Positions 26,387 to 34,614 of a stretch of DNA of 42,120 nt are shown here, in pieces. How positions within the stretch are numbered: the stretch's first letter is position 1; every line of letters starts with the position of its first letter. The position numbers were made by a program, and so were the translations under genes. A model generated the notes under the pieces. That model worked only from the letters and a program-made list of their open reading frames with translations, had not been told where the DNA came from and ran no database searches. Origin of the DNA: Photobacterium kishitanii (GTDB lineage Bacteria; Pseudomonadota; Gammaproteobacteria; Enterobacterales; Vibrionaceae); NCBI RefSeq assembly GCF_003026355.1, contig NZ_PYON01000029.1:1-42120 (forward strand). Reading direction: 5' to 3'.

Positions 26387-27607
26387 CTACAATAAATCGC
26401 AGGCTTTATGTAGCGCTGTAATAAAACGCTCGACATCTTGTTGATCATTATAAAGAGCTAATGATACGCGTAAAGTTCCTGTTAATCCTAGCGCATCAAG
26501 CATTGGATGTGCACAGTGGTGGCCTGCGCGTAGTGCAATATGCTGTTGATCAAGCAAGGTCGCAATATCTTGATGATGGACACCATCGACCACAAAAGAA
26601 AATAAGCTCGCATTCGGTTGAAGACCGATAACTCTCAAGCCATCAATATTCTGAATACCGTCTAAAGCTTGTTGACGTAAGCGTGCAATATGTTGTTCCG
26701 CACCTTGTCGATCGATACTTTGTAGCCATTCAATTGCTGCTGCAAGGGCTAAACTACCCGCAACATTGGGCGTACCTGCCTCAAATTTACCCGGTAAACC
26801 TGCATAATGAGTACCGGCAAAAGACACTTTTTCGACCATCTTACCGCCACCGTGCCATGGTGGCATCGCTTCTAGTAGGGCTTGTTTGCCATAGAGTACG
26901 CCAATACCTGCTGGTGAATAAATTTTATGGCCAGAGAATACATAAAAATCGGCATCAAGTGTTTGAACATTAACTTGTTCATGAGCAATACCTTGAGCGC
27001 CATCAACCACCACCACTGCACCATATTGATGGGCTGCCGCTATCATTGACTCTATCGGATTGCGAGTGCCGGTAACATTGGTGATATGAGCTATCGCAAC
27101 AATTTTTGTTTTGGCTGACAATAGATGGTGATAGGCGTCGATATCTAATGTGCAATCACTGCGCATTGGAATTTTAACCACTTTTGCACCAGTTTGTTCA
27201 GCGACTATCTGCCAAGGCACAATATTGGCATGGTGTTCCATTTCGCTAACTAAAATTTCGTCATCTGCTTGTAAGTGGGTGCGAGCATAGGTTTGGGCGA
27301 TCAGATTTAATGCTTCAGTGGCACCACGAGTCCAAATGATTTCTTTGTGGCTAGCTGCGCCAATAAATTTTTGTACAGTTGCTCGTGCCTGTTCAAAAGC
27401 TAAGGTAGCGTTAGCCGTTAAACTATGGCTGCCTCGATGCACATTGGCATTATAGCCGCGGTAATAGTGACTTAGAGTATCGATAACAATCGCGGGCTTT
27501 TGAGCTGTAGCCGCACTGTCTAAATAAACCGCTCGCGGTGCGACATCTGAATGTTGCAGTGCTGGAAATTGGGTTTGAATTTGCTTGATATCGAATGGTA
27601 TGGTCAT
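26387..27607 (-). CDS. csdA: Cysteine desulfurase CsdA (SufS-type, class II)
   Basis: Releases sulfur from L-cysteine as an enzyme-bound persulfide. 406 residues, fold-type I PLP enzyme. The PLP lysine lies in FSGHKIYSPAGIGVLYG, and VDGAQGIAHEQV carries the PLP-nitrogen Asp. The catalytic Cys is in RAGHHCAHPML, the short loop typical of group II desulfurases. ILVSEMEHHANIVPW and VTGTRNPI are also typical. I call CsdA rather than SufS because csdE and tcdA are adjacent and no other suf genes are nearby. The GcvB gene ends about 85 nt upstream on the same strand. Confidence 0.94.
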   Translation of the reverse strand: MTIPFDIKQIQTQFPALQHSDVAPRAVYLDSAATAQKPAIVIDTLSHYYRGYNANVHRGSHSLTANATLAFEQARATVQKFIGAASHKEIIWTRGATEALNLIAQTYARTHLQADDEILVSEMEHHANIVPWQIVAEQTGAKVVKIPMRSDCTLDIDAYHHLLSAKTKIVAIAHITNVTGTRNPIESMIAAAHQYGAVVVVDGAQGIAHEQVNVQTLDADFYVFSGHKIYSPAGIGVLYGKQALLEAMPPWHGGGKMVEKVSFAGTHYAGLPGKFEAGTPNVAGSLALAAAIEWLQSIDRQGAEQHIARLRQQALDGIQNIDGLRVIGLQPNASLFSFVVDGVHHQDIATLLDQQHIALRAGHHCAHPMLDALGLTGTLRVSLALYNDQQDVERFITALHKACDLL

Positions 27608-27692
27608 AGCGGGTCACATTACAGAAATTTGAATTATTGATGATGCTAATAAATGCAAGGAAGAGCAAGTGTTGCGATGATTTTTGAGCAAT

Positions 27693-27724
27693 AAAAAAAT
27701 AGCACTGCGTTGGGGCGCAGTGCT
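27693..27724 (-). terminator. GcvB terminator
   Basis: AGCACTGCG-loop-CGCAGTGCT, perfect over 9 bp, followed on the minus strand by seven T. It resembles the GcvB terminator of E. coli in shape and position. Confidence 0.95.
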
Positions 27725-27878
27725 AACAATTACTTTGACACCAAGGTCAAAATACAGGAAGTAAAGCGGTAGATAACTACCTATCCGGCAGGATCCGGAC
27801 AATATGCAAACACAACATCGTAATGTTGATTTAGCGGTTAGCCAGAGGGCAAAACACAAAATGTTCATCAACATTACG
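27693..27878 (-). ncRNA. gcvB: GcvB small regulatory RNA
   Basis: Divergent from gcvA as in E. coli, about 186 nt. The minus strand contains landmarks of E. coli GcvB: a GU-rich stretch GATGTTGTGTTTGCA (near 27806-27820), the GGTAG-TTAT-CTACC hairpin (27768-27781), ACTTCCTGTA (near 27752-27763), and a terminator ending in seven T. A 5' stem CGTAATGTTGAT pairs with ATCAACATTACG, giving a long first stem-loop. GcvB is an Hfq-dependent RNA that represses many amino-acid transporter mRNAs through the GU-rich region. The exact 5' end is inferred from the promoter. Confidence 0.92.
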
Positions 27879-27884
27879 GGACGA

Positions 27885-27913
27885 ATAATAGGGTTTATAT
27901 AGCACTTAAACAA
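27885..27913 (-). promoter_or_regulatory. Sigma-70 promoter of gcvB
   Basis: On the minus strand TTGTTT (27908-27913) and TATTAT (27885-27890) are separated by exactly 17 nt. The predicted start falls near 27877-27878, just before the 5' stem of GcvB. Confidence 0.75.
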
Positions 27914-27945
27914 TGGACAATTTATAATGTTTGAGATGAAAAAAA

Positions 27946-27957
27946 CTAATGCATTAG
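27946..27957. promoter_or_regulatory. GcvA operator candidate between gcvA and gcvB
   Basis: CTAATGCATTAG is a perfect palindrome containing CTAAT twice, the core recognised by GcvA in E. coli. It is centred about 73 nt upstream of the predicted gcvB start and 15-27 nt before the gcvA start codon. This fits activation of gcvB and autorepression of gcvA. Confidence 0.65.
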
Positions 27958-27972
27958 AGAGCATCGAAAAGT

Positions 27973-28893
27973 ATGTCTAGACGTTTACCTCCGCTTAACT
28001 CATTAAAGGTGTTTGAAGCCGCTGCGAGGCATTTAAGTTTTACTCGAGCAGCCGAAGAATTGTTTGTTACTCAAGCTGCAGTTAGCCATCAAATTAAAGC
28101 CTTAGAGGAATTTTTGGGGTTAAAGCTATTCCGTCGTCGCAATCGTTCGTTACTGTTAACCGAAGAAGGGCAAAGCTACTTTCTTGATATTAAAGATATC
28201 TTTTCATCGATTTCAGATGCGACAGATAAGGTACTAGAAAGAGGCTCAAAAGGTGCATTAACCATTAGTTTACCTCCTAGTTTTGCAATTCAATGGTTGG
28301 TACCAAGATTAACTGATTTTAATGAACAACACCCTGAAATTGACGTCCGTATTAAAGCCGTTGATCTTGATGAAGGCTCATTGACAGATGATGTTGATGT
28401 GGCTATTTATTATGGTCGTGGTAATTGGTCAGGTTTACGTGCAGATAAGCTATACCAAGAGTTTATGATGCCAGTGTGTTCGCCAATGTTATTGGTCGGT
28501 AGTAAGCCATTACGTACTATTGAAGATTTAAAATTACACACCTTATTACATGATACTTCTCGTAAAGAGTGGAAGAATTATGTCCGCCATTATGATGTGA
28601 AGGGGGTCAATGTTAATCAGGGACCTATCTTTAGTCATTCAACGATGGTGCTACAAGCTGCAGCTCACGGACAGGGCATCGCATTAGGTAATAATGTTTT
28701 AGCCCAGCCTGAATTAGAAGCCGGAAGACTGGTGTGTCCGTTTGATGAAATTTTGGTTAGTAAAAATGCTTTTTATTTTGTATGTCAGGAAAAACAAGCC
28801 GATACCGGCCGTATTCAAATTTTCCGTGATTGGATTTTAAATAAAGCCCGTAAAGAGCAAGAGGATATGCCTGATGTTATCGAAGAAGTGTGA
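27973..28893 (+). CDS. gcvA: Glycine cleavage system LysR regulator GcvA
   Basis: Activates the glycine cleavage operon when glycine is abundant and controls gcvB. 306 residues. The N-terminal sequence RRLPPLNSLKVFEAAARHLSFTRAAEELFVTQAAVSHQIKALE is the GcvA/AmpR-type helix-turn-helix, and the ligand domain contains LTISLPPSFAIQWLVPRL and DVAIYYGRGNW. Divergence from the GcvB RNA makes the identification firm. The start ATG at 27973 fits the family. It overlaps the next gene by 20 nt, so gcvA probably heads a short operon. Confidence 0.95.
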   Translation: MSRRLPPLNSLKVFEAAARHLSFTRAAEELFVTQAAVSHQIKALEEFLGLKLFRRRNRSLLLTEEGQSYFLDIKDIFSSISDATDKVLERGSKGALTISLPPSFAIQWLVPRLTDFNEQHPEIDVRIKAVDLDEGSLTDDVDVAIYYGRGNWSGLRADKLYQEFMMPVCSPMLLVGSKPLRTIEDLKLHTLLHDTSRKEWKNYVRHYDVKGVNVNQGPIFSHSTMVLQAAAHGQGIALGNNVLAQPELEAGRLVCPFDEILVSKNAFYFVCQEKQADTGRIQIFRDWILNKARKEQEDMPDVIEEV

Positions 28894-29554
28894 CTATCTG
28901 ATTGATGGTCCTGATGCTGAAGATGCCATAGCAACGTTTTTATTTGCTCATGGTGCTGGCGCTGGAATGGATCATGCCTTTATGACCACCGTCGCGGCAG
29001 GTTTAGCGGCACATAATATTCAAGTGGTACGGTTTAACTTTCCGTATATGGTTAAGCGGGCTGAAGACGGTAAAAAACGTCCGCCTGATCGTCAACCTAA
29101 ATTATTACTCGATTTTCAAACTCACATCGAGCAGTTTGATAATGGCAAGTTAGTCATTGGTGGTAAATCGATGGGGGGGAGAATGGCAAGTTTGATGGTG
29201 ACTGATATTGCCGCTGAAACACCACAGGTTAATAACTGTGCCTCGAAAGTACGTGGTGTTGCTTGTCTTGGTTTTCCTTTTCATCCTCCAGCAAAGCCTG
29301 AAAATTATCGAGGTGATCATCTGGCAACGATCACAGTACCAACGCTGATTCTACAAGGTGAACGCGACACTTTTGGTATTCGTAGTGAAGTTGAGCAATG
29401 GCCATTTTCGCCGCAAGTGGATTGTCAATTTTTAGCGGATGGTGATCATGGTTTTAAACCACGTAAAGCCTCTGGTCATACTGAAGCTGAAAATATAGCA
29501 ATTGCGATTGCCGCATTAGCGACTTTTATTAAGGATTGTGTCAGTGAGTGTTGA
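28874..29554 (+). CDS. Alpha/beta hydrolase (KANL3/TEX30-like family)
   Basis: A 226-residue cytoplasmic alpha/beta hydrolase with no signal peptide. FLFAHGAGAGMDHAFM forms the oxyanion-side HGAGA motif. The nucleophile elbow is GGKSMGGRMAS, with the serine in GxSxG-like context. The Asp is probably in LQGERDTFG and the His in DGDHGFKPRKASG, giving a complete Ser-Asp-His triad. This is the dienelactone-hydrolase-like family related to TEX30. Substrate unknown. Start ATG 28874 with GAGG 9 nt upstream, overlapping gcvA by 20 nt and the DUF423 gene at its end. In E. coli gcvA is followed directly by ygdD. Confidence 0.82.
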   Translation: MLSKKCDYLIDGPDAEDAIATFLFAHGAGAGMDHAFMTTVAAGLAAHNIQVVRFNFPYMVKRAEDGKKRPPDRQPKLLLDFQTHIEQFDNGKLVIGGKSMGGRMASLMVTDIAAETPQVNNCASKVRGVACLGFPFHPPAKPENYRGDHLATITVPTLILQGERDTFGIRSEVEQWPFSPQVDCQFLADGDHGFKPRKASGHTEAENIAIAIAALATFIKDCVSEC

Positions 29555-29948
29555 GTTAACCTCTAAACAACGTCAACAATCGCGGTTAATGTTGGTGTTT
29601 GCCGCATGCAGTGGTGTGATAATGGTGGCCCTCGGCGCGTTTGCGGCTCATGGTTTAAGTCATACATTAGCCCCTTATTTACTCGATGTGTTTAAAGTCG
29701 GGGTCCAATATCAGGCCTGGCATACATTGGCATTATTAGCTTGTGGAATATTGTCACGCTTTTTGCCATCAAAAGCGTTATCATACGCGGCGCTGTTTTT
29801 TGGTCTCGGTATAATTTGCTTTAGCGGCAGTTTATATGCATTGGCTTTAACTGGCATTAAGTGGTTTGGTCCTATCACACCGATGGGCGGAATATGTTTT
29901 ATTATTGGCTGGGTGATGCTCGCAATAGCAGCCTGGCGTTCAGCTTGA
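29544..29948 (+). CDS. DUF423 membrane protein (YgdD-like)
   Basis: A 134-residue protein with four membrane helices; DUF423 signatures are ALGAFAAHGL, YQAWHTLALLACG and ITPMGGICFIIGWVML. Function unknown. A GTG at 29538 is also in frame, but the GTG at 29544 has AGGA 8 nt upstream and is preferred. It overlaps the hydrolase stop and ends 10 nt before rlmM. The gcvA-(hydrolase)-ygdD-rlmM order matches E. coli apart from the hydrolase. Confidence 0.85.
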   Translation: MSVELTSKQRQQSRLMLVFAACSGVIMVALGAFAAHGLSHTLAPYLLDVFKVGVQYQAWHTLALLACGILSRFLPSKALSYAALFFGLGIICFSGSLYALALTGIKWFGPITPMGGICFIIGWVMLAIAAWRSA

Positions 29949-29958
29949 GGGTTCCAAC

Positions 29959-31044
29959 GTGAATCAAGTTTTATTGTACTGTCGTCCTGGCTTTGAAAAA
30001 GAATGTGCCGGAGAGGTTCAAGACAAAGCAAATACGCTGGAATTGTTTGGTTTCCCTCGGGTGAAAAACAATTCAGGTTATGTGTTATTTGAGTTTTATC
30101 AAGCAGGTGATGCGAATAAGTTTATTCAATTGCAGCCATTTTCGCAGTTGATTTTTGCTCGTCAAATGTTTGCTACTTCAGCCATGCTAGCTGGCTTACC
30201 ATCAGAAGATCGTATTTCACCTATTTTAGAAGCGATTGGTGAAAATTTCCCTATCTGTGGCGATTTGCGTATCGAAACACCTGATACCAATGAAGCGAAA
30301 GAGCTATTGAAGTTCTGCCGTAAATTTACGGTGCCATTACGCCAAGCAATGCGTAAGCGTAATATTTTATACGTTAAAGATAACCATAAAAAACCCGTTT
30401 TACATGTGTGCTTTATTGCCCCTGGTTGCTGCTTTGTTGGTTATTCTTACCCTCAAAATAATTCCCAATTTTTTATGGGCATTCCGCGTCTTAAATTCCC
30501 TGCTGACGCGCCAAGCCGTTCAACACTGAAATTAGAAGAAGCTTTCCATGTGTTTATTCCACGTGAAGAGTGGGATGAGCGTTTAGCCCCAGGTATGTGG
30601 AGTGTTGATTTAGGTGCTTGTCCTGGCGGTTGGACGTACCAATTAGTGAAACGTTCGATGTTCGTTCACGCGATTGATAATGGTACTATGGCGCAAAGCT
30701 TAATGGATACTGGCCAAGTTAAATATCATGCGGTTGATGGCTTTAAATATGAACCAGCACGTAAAAATATTACTTGGATTGTTTGTGATATGATTGAAAA
30801 GCCAGCTCGTGTAGCGCACCTAATGGGTGAATGGCTGATTAAAGCATGGGCAAAAGAAGCTATTTTCAATCTCAAACTGCCAATGAAAGGTCGTTACGAT
30901 GAAGTACTGCAAGATATTGAAAATCTAAAAGTACTACTGATTAAAAATGGTGTGAAGTTTAAGCTTCAAGCAAAACATCTATACCATGATCGTGAAGAAA
31001 TCACCGTCCATATTCAGCGTTTGGATAACCGTTCAGCGTATTAA
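29959..31044 (+). CDS. rlmM: 23S rRNA (cytidine2498-2'-O)-methyltransferase
   Basis: Methylates the ribose of C2498 of 23S rRNA. 361 residues (E. coli 366). An N-terminal THUMP-like region (LLYCRPGFEKECAGEV...) precedes a Rossmann methyltransferase. The SAM-binding motif is VDLGACPGGWTYQL and the catalytic Lys-Asp-Lys-Glu set lies in the C-terminal half (WIVCDMIEKP, FNLKLPMKGRYDE, KHLYHDREEITVHI). GTG start with GAGGG upstream. Same-strand operon with the DUF423 gene. Confidence 0.96.
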   Translation: MNQVLLYCRPGFEKECAGEVQDKANTLELFGFPRVKNNSGYVLFEFYQAGDANKFIQLQPFSQLIFARQMFATSAMLAGLPSEDRISPILEAIGENFPICGDLRIETPDTNEAKELLKFCRKFTVPLRQAMRKRNILYVKDNHKKPVLHVCFIAPGCCFVGYSYPQNNSQFFMGIPRLKFPADAPSRSTLKLEEAFHVFIPREEWDERLAPGMWSVDLGACPGGWTYQLVKRSMFVHAIDNGTMAQSLMDTGQVKYHAVDGFKYEPARKNITWIVCDMIEKPARVAHLMGEWLIKAWAKEAIFNLKLPMKGRYDEVLQDIENLKVLLIKNGVKFKLQAKHLYHDREEITVHIQRLDNRSAY

Positions 31045-31045
31045 A

Positions 31046-31086
31046 CAACAGCAGGCCTGTTGCTAAAATAGGCCTCTCTTATTCTT
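31046..31086 (+). terminator. Probable terminator after rlmM
   Basis: CAACAG-CAGGC-CTGTTG (31047-31063) and an AGGCCT repeat pair (near 31053 and 31069) can form alternative hairpins, followed by CTCTTATTCTT. The T tract is interrupted, so it is of moderate strength. Confidence 0.45.
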
Positions 31087-31108
31087 AACCTAAATGTAGA
31101 TTTAAATT

Positions 31109-32122
31109 ATGAAACAAATCTCTCACAAGACTAATTTGGTTTTCTTCTATTCTGAAGGCGCACCAAATGATAATGCTTTAGACCTCTCAGAAAATAAAAA
31201 ACTAGTTATAGATGCAGCGAAAGATCATGTTGATAATATTATTTACTACACGCCTAAGAAATTAAGAGATAGTGGATGGCATGACTTTTTAAAAGAATAT
31301 AAAAGTACTGGGTTAGTTACAGCTAATCCTGGAATGTCAAAAATTGGCTTCAGTGCCTGGAAGCCATTAATTATCTTATTGGAATTAGAAAAAATGGATG
31401 ACGGTGATATAGTAATATATCGTGATTCCAATATGAAAAAATATGCTCAACTTGCTGATTATTCTGGAATAAAGTCTATTGCTGAAGAGTGTTTAGCTAT
31501 TTGTGGTTTTGATTTTTTTACGCCTCACCATGATTTTCCAATTAAGAATAAAAATATAACAAAAACAAATGTTTTAAGAGAGTTAGGGGAAGATCATACA
31601 TTTTCATATGAATACCCAACGATAATGGGAAATTTCATCGTAGTAAGAAAATCTGAAGCATCTGTTACTTTACTAAAAGAATGGATAGCAGCTTGTAAGC
31701 ATAATGAATGGATAAATGGTGAGCAGTATGGAGAATTAGATCCTAATTTTTCTCACTCTACATCAGAACAAGCAATTTTAAGTGTAATTATTGCGAATTG
31801 GATTAGAAAAGGTAAATATAATATTCCGATGGTTTACCCTCTTATATCTTTCCAAGGAAGGAATATAAAGAAAATTAAGTTTAATACTGATTTTTCTTAT
31901 CTTTCAAGTTTAAATAAATCTGATGCAGAGTATTTGGAATTACCTAAATATGCGGGAAAGGAAAGCCTTCGAGGTATTTTTGAGCTGTCACTAGCAACAA
32001 GTAAGATCTTTTACTATAAAAAAAATTATCAATTAATTAAGTTAATTAAAAAAATCAATAAAAATAATAATAAGATAAATTCAAGAATGACTTATTTAAG
32101 AGAAAAATTAGGTAAACAGTAA
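31109..32122 (+). CDS. Glycosyltransferase-like protein, probably acquired
   Basis: A 337-residue protein not recognised with certainty. FSAWKPLIILLELEKMDDGDIVIYRDSNMKKY looks like the W(K/R)P...L..M..GD...Y.D block of GT-A-fold glycosyltransferase-like proteins, where the last Asp would bind metal; SEQAILSVII is like the EQ.I..V. helix of such families. The C-terminal third is very Lys/Asn/Ile-rich. The gene is clearly AT-richer than its neighbours and splits two conserved core genes, rlmM and xni. It has no sugar genes beside it. No signal peptide or membrane helix is seen. A 14-bp hairpin overlaps its stop. Confidence 0.6.
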   Translation: MKQISHKTNLVFFYSEGAPNDNALDLSENKKLVIDAAKDHVDNIIYYTPKKLRDSGWHDFLKEYKSTGLVTANPGMSKIGFSAWKPLIILLELEKMDDGDIVIYRDSNMKKYAQLADYSGIKSIAEECLAICGFDFFTPHHDFPIKNKNITKTNVLRELGEDHTFSYEYPTIMGNFIVVRKSEASVTLLKEWIAACKHNEWINGEQYGELDPNFSHSTSEQAILSVIIANWIRKGKYNIPMVYPLISFQGRNIKKIKFNTDFSYLSSLNKSDAEYLELPKYAGKESLRGIFELSLATSKIFYYKKNYQLIKLIKKINKNNNKINSRMTYLREKLGKQ

Positions 32123-32148
32123 TTAATAATAGGCAATTATTGTTTACC
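32111..32148. terminator. Hairpin overlapping the end of the glycosyltransferase-like gene
   Basis: GGTAAACAGTAATT (32111-32124) pairs with AATTATTGTTTACC (32135-32148) over 14 bp with one G-T wobble. It includes the stop codon and lies between convergent genes. There is no T tract, so function as a terminator is uncertain. Confidence 0.5.
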
Positions 32149-32157
32149 TAGATATCC

Positions 32158-32931
32158 CTAATTATTTTCTTTATAACGAATATCTTGCAAATTAAAGCCC
32201 AGTGTTAAATCAGTTTTTAAGCTAGCAACGGCTTTGGATGCACGTGCTATATCTTCATTGCCACTGATTTTCTTGTGCCATTTAGGGGCAAGATCAGTGG
32301 CGGTTAGCACAGACTCAAGACTAGGGTAGAGGCTTAATAATTCAACTGCGGCTTTGGGACCAATCCCTGCAATGCCTGGGATTTTACTGGAGCTGATCCC
32401 CGCTAATCCCCAGTAGTCCGTTAATAATTGCGGTTTAACGCCATATTCTTTTTCAATAAACGGGCTATCAAGCCAACGTTGTTGAAAGTAATCACGAATA
32501 CGTAATGTTGGCTGTAATAACTGACAATACCCTTTGTCGGTTGAAACGATAGTGACCTGTTCGTTACGAGAAGCAACTTTTAAGGCTAAGGTTGCCACTA
32601 AGTCATCGGCTTCATCACCGTCTGATAATAATGAATCAATGCCAATCGCCATAAATGCATCTTGAATACTATCCATACCCGCTAGCAGCTCTGGCGGCAT
32701 CGGTTTACGGCCTTCTTTATAATGTGGCAGTAGCTCTGCTCGCCAGCCGCGATCATCACTATTATGGTCAAACACCGCCACTATATGACTCGGTTTGGTG
32801 CTACTAATGATTTTCTGTAATGCCTGACAACAAACTCTTGCAGTGTTGTCTACATCGGGTTGCCCCGGTTGCGCTGCATGAACGCGACGAATAAGATTTA
32901 ATGCATCAATAACAACAAGGTGAATAGCCAT
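32158..32931 (-). CDS. xni: Flap endonuclease-like exonuclease IX
   Basis: A 257-residue homologue of the 5'-3' exonuclease domain of DNA polymerase I, E. coli Xni (251). Metal-site acidic residues are in VIDALNLIRR, AVFDHNSDDRGWR, SDGDEADDLVA and VSTDKGYCQLL. The DNA-binding helix-hairpin-helix follows: ISSSKIPGIAGIGPKAAVELL. In the family this protein shows structure-specific DNA binding and weak or absent nuclease action compared with Pol I. It follows ppnN on the same strand, separated by a terminator. It is complete. Confidence 0.93.
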   Translation of the reverse strand: MAIHLVVIDALNLIRRVHAAQPGQPDVDNTARVCCQALQKIISSTKPSHIVAVFDHNSDDRGWRAELLPHYKEGRKPMPPELLAGMDSIQDAFMAIGIDSLLSDGDEADDLVATLALKVASRNEQVTIVSTDKGYCQLLQPTLRIRDYFQQRWLDSPFIEKEYGVKPQLLTDYWGLAGISSSKIPGIAGIGPKAAVELLSLYPSLESVLTATDLAPKWHKKISGNEDIARASKAVASLKTDLTLGFNLQDIRYKENN

Positions 32932-32949
32932 AAATAAATTCTATTTAGA

Positions 32950-32978
32950 TGAATAAAAGGAGCGCTTAGGCTCCTTAT
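32950..32978 (-). terminator. Terminator of ppnN
   Basis: A 7-bp stem AAGGAGC / GCTCCTT around a short loop (32957-32976); on the minus strand it continues into TTATTC. It lies between the ppnN stop and the xni start. Confidence 0.75.
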
Positions 32979-33008
32979 TGTACGCAAAACTGTAATCAAA
33001 TAACGAAC

Positions 33009-34382
33009 TTATTTCGCTTGGTCGTGAGAGTTTACAATTTCATAACAAGGATCATATTTACTGCCTGGTAATTTCATGCGCTGCTGCTCCACAAAATTTT
33101 TCAACAGCTTATCCATTCGTTGCATCAACACTTTATCGCCATCAATCTTAAACCGGCCATATTGCTCAATTTCATGAATGCCTTCTTCTTTAACATTACC
33201 GGCAACGATACCAGAGAAAGCTCGGCGTAAATTAGCTGCCAGTTTTTCTTTAGGTTGATCCATATGTAAATCTAAGCTTGCCATTGCTTTATGAGTCGGG
33301 GCAAATGGCATTTGGAAATCTTCTGGAATCGTCAGTGACCAGTTAAAACAATAAGCATCACCAGTGGCTAAACGATGTTCTTTTACGCGAGCCATGGCAG
33401 CTTTCATTACTTGTGCGACTTCAGCAGGATCACCAATAATAATTTGATAATGCTGGGTGGCGGCCTCACCTAAGGTATCGCGAATAAAATCATCTAAAGT
33501 ACGGAAGTAAGCTTCACTTTCTTTAGGACCTGTAAGGATTAAGGGTAATGGTTGTTCTGCATTGTCGGGGTGCATTAAAATCCCCAGAATGTACAGTAAT
33601 TCTTCAGCAGTCCCTGCTCCTCCTGGGAAAATGATAATTCCATGACCAATTCGAACAAACGCTTCTAAACGTTTTTCAATATCGGGCAAAATAACTAATT
33701 CATTGACGATAGGGTTTGGTGGCTCCGCGGCAATAATTGATGGCTCAGTTAAGCCAATAAAACGACTCTCAGAGTAGCGTTGCTTAGCATGGCCAATAGC
33801 AGCCCCTTTCATTGGTCCCTCCATCGCTCCTGGACCACAACCCGTACAAATATTGAGTTCGCGTAAGCCTAATTCATTGCCTACTTCACGGGTATATTGG
33901 TACTCAACCGGGTTGATCGAGTGCCCTCCCCAGCATACGATAATATTTGGATCTTCACCGGCATGTAGCGTGCGGGCATTACGTAATAGGCTAAACACAA
34001 AGTCGGTAATGTGCGGTGCGCTGGCAAGATCGATATCATTACGACGCGCAATATGCATATCGACATAAATAATGTCGCGTAAAACTGAAAACATATGTTC
34101 TTGAATGCCACGAATAATACGTCCATCCACAAAGGCATGTTCAGGTGGATTAACGAGTTCTATTTTGATACCTCGTTCTCGACGTAATAAATTAATCGCA
34201 AAATCGAGGTGTTTTTCTAGGATTTCTTTCGAGTTATCGGTATGGCTGCCTGAATTTAAAACGGCGAGTGAGCAGTTGCGATAGAGGCGATATAAATCAC
34301 TGGATGCTGTTGCTTTTAAGCTGTCGGCTTCTATTTGTGATAATAGGTTCATAGCGCCGATAGGGCTGATATGCGTTATCAT
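33009..34382 (-). CDS. ppnN: Pyrimidine/purine nucleotide 5'-monophosphate nucleosidase
   Basis: Cleaves nucleoside monophosphates to base and ribose-5-phosphate; in E. coli PpnN (YgdH) is controlled by (p)ppGpp. 457 residues from ATG 34382 (MITHISPIGAMNLLSQ), which has a strong GGGAGG site; an in-frame ATG 12 codons earlier is less likely. The LOG-type motif is present: GGGxGTxEE as IIFPGGAGTAEELLYIL, plus ICTGCGPGAMEGPMKGAAIGH. The flanking N- and C-terminal extensions distinguish it from small LOG proteins. Long same-strand gene with its own terminator. Confidence 0.95.
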   Translation of the reverse strand: MITHISPIGAMNLLSQIEADSLKATASSDLYRLYRNCSLAVLNSGSHTDNSKEILEKHLDFAINLLRRERGIKIELVNPPEHAFVDGRIIRGIQEHMFSVLRDIIYVDMHIARRNDIDLASAPHITDFVFSLLRNARTLHAGEDPNIIVCWGGHSINPVEYQYTREVGNELGLRELNICTGCGPGAMEGPMKGAAIGHAKQRYSESRFIGLTEPSIIAAEPPNPIVNELVILPDIEKRLEAFVRIGHGIIIFPGGAGTAEELLYILGILMHPDNAEQPLPLILTGPKESEAYFRTLDDFIRDTLGEAATQHYQIIIGDPAEVAQVMKAAMARVKEHRLATGDAYCFNWSLTIPEDFQMPFAPTHKAMASLDLHMDQPKEKLAANLRRAFSGIVAGNVKEEGIHEIEQYGRFKIDGDKVLMQRMDKLLKNFVEQQRMKLPGSKYDPCYEIVNSHDQAK

Positions 34383-34614
34383 AATAACCTCCCTGGTAAT
34401 GATGAAAAGCATGTTCATTTATTGATATAAGGCAGTGACGCAAGGCGTAATCACCAAGGGACTGGTGCTAAAATCAAATAAAGAACAGGAAGTTGACAGT
34501 AATATAATTTACTTTTCTATTGTTACCATACACAGTGATTTTATCTTTGACCAGTAAATGATAGTAATAATATAAGCGAGCCGAATGGATGTGCGTATTG
34601 GCGTCGTTGGGAGG

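Noticed and set aside
27614..27964. 116-residue minus-strand reading frame between csdA and gcvA
   Set aside because: It runs through the GcvB RNA gene and its terminator and has no protein family pattern or ribosome site.
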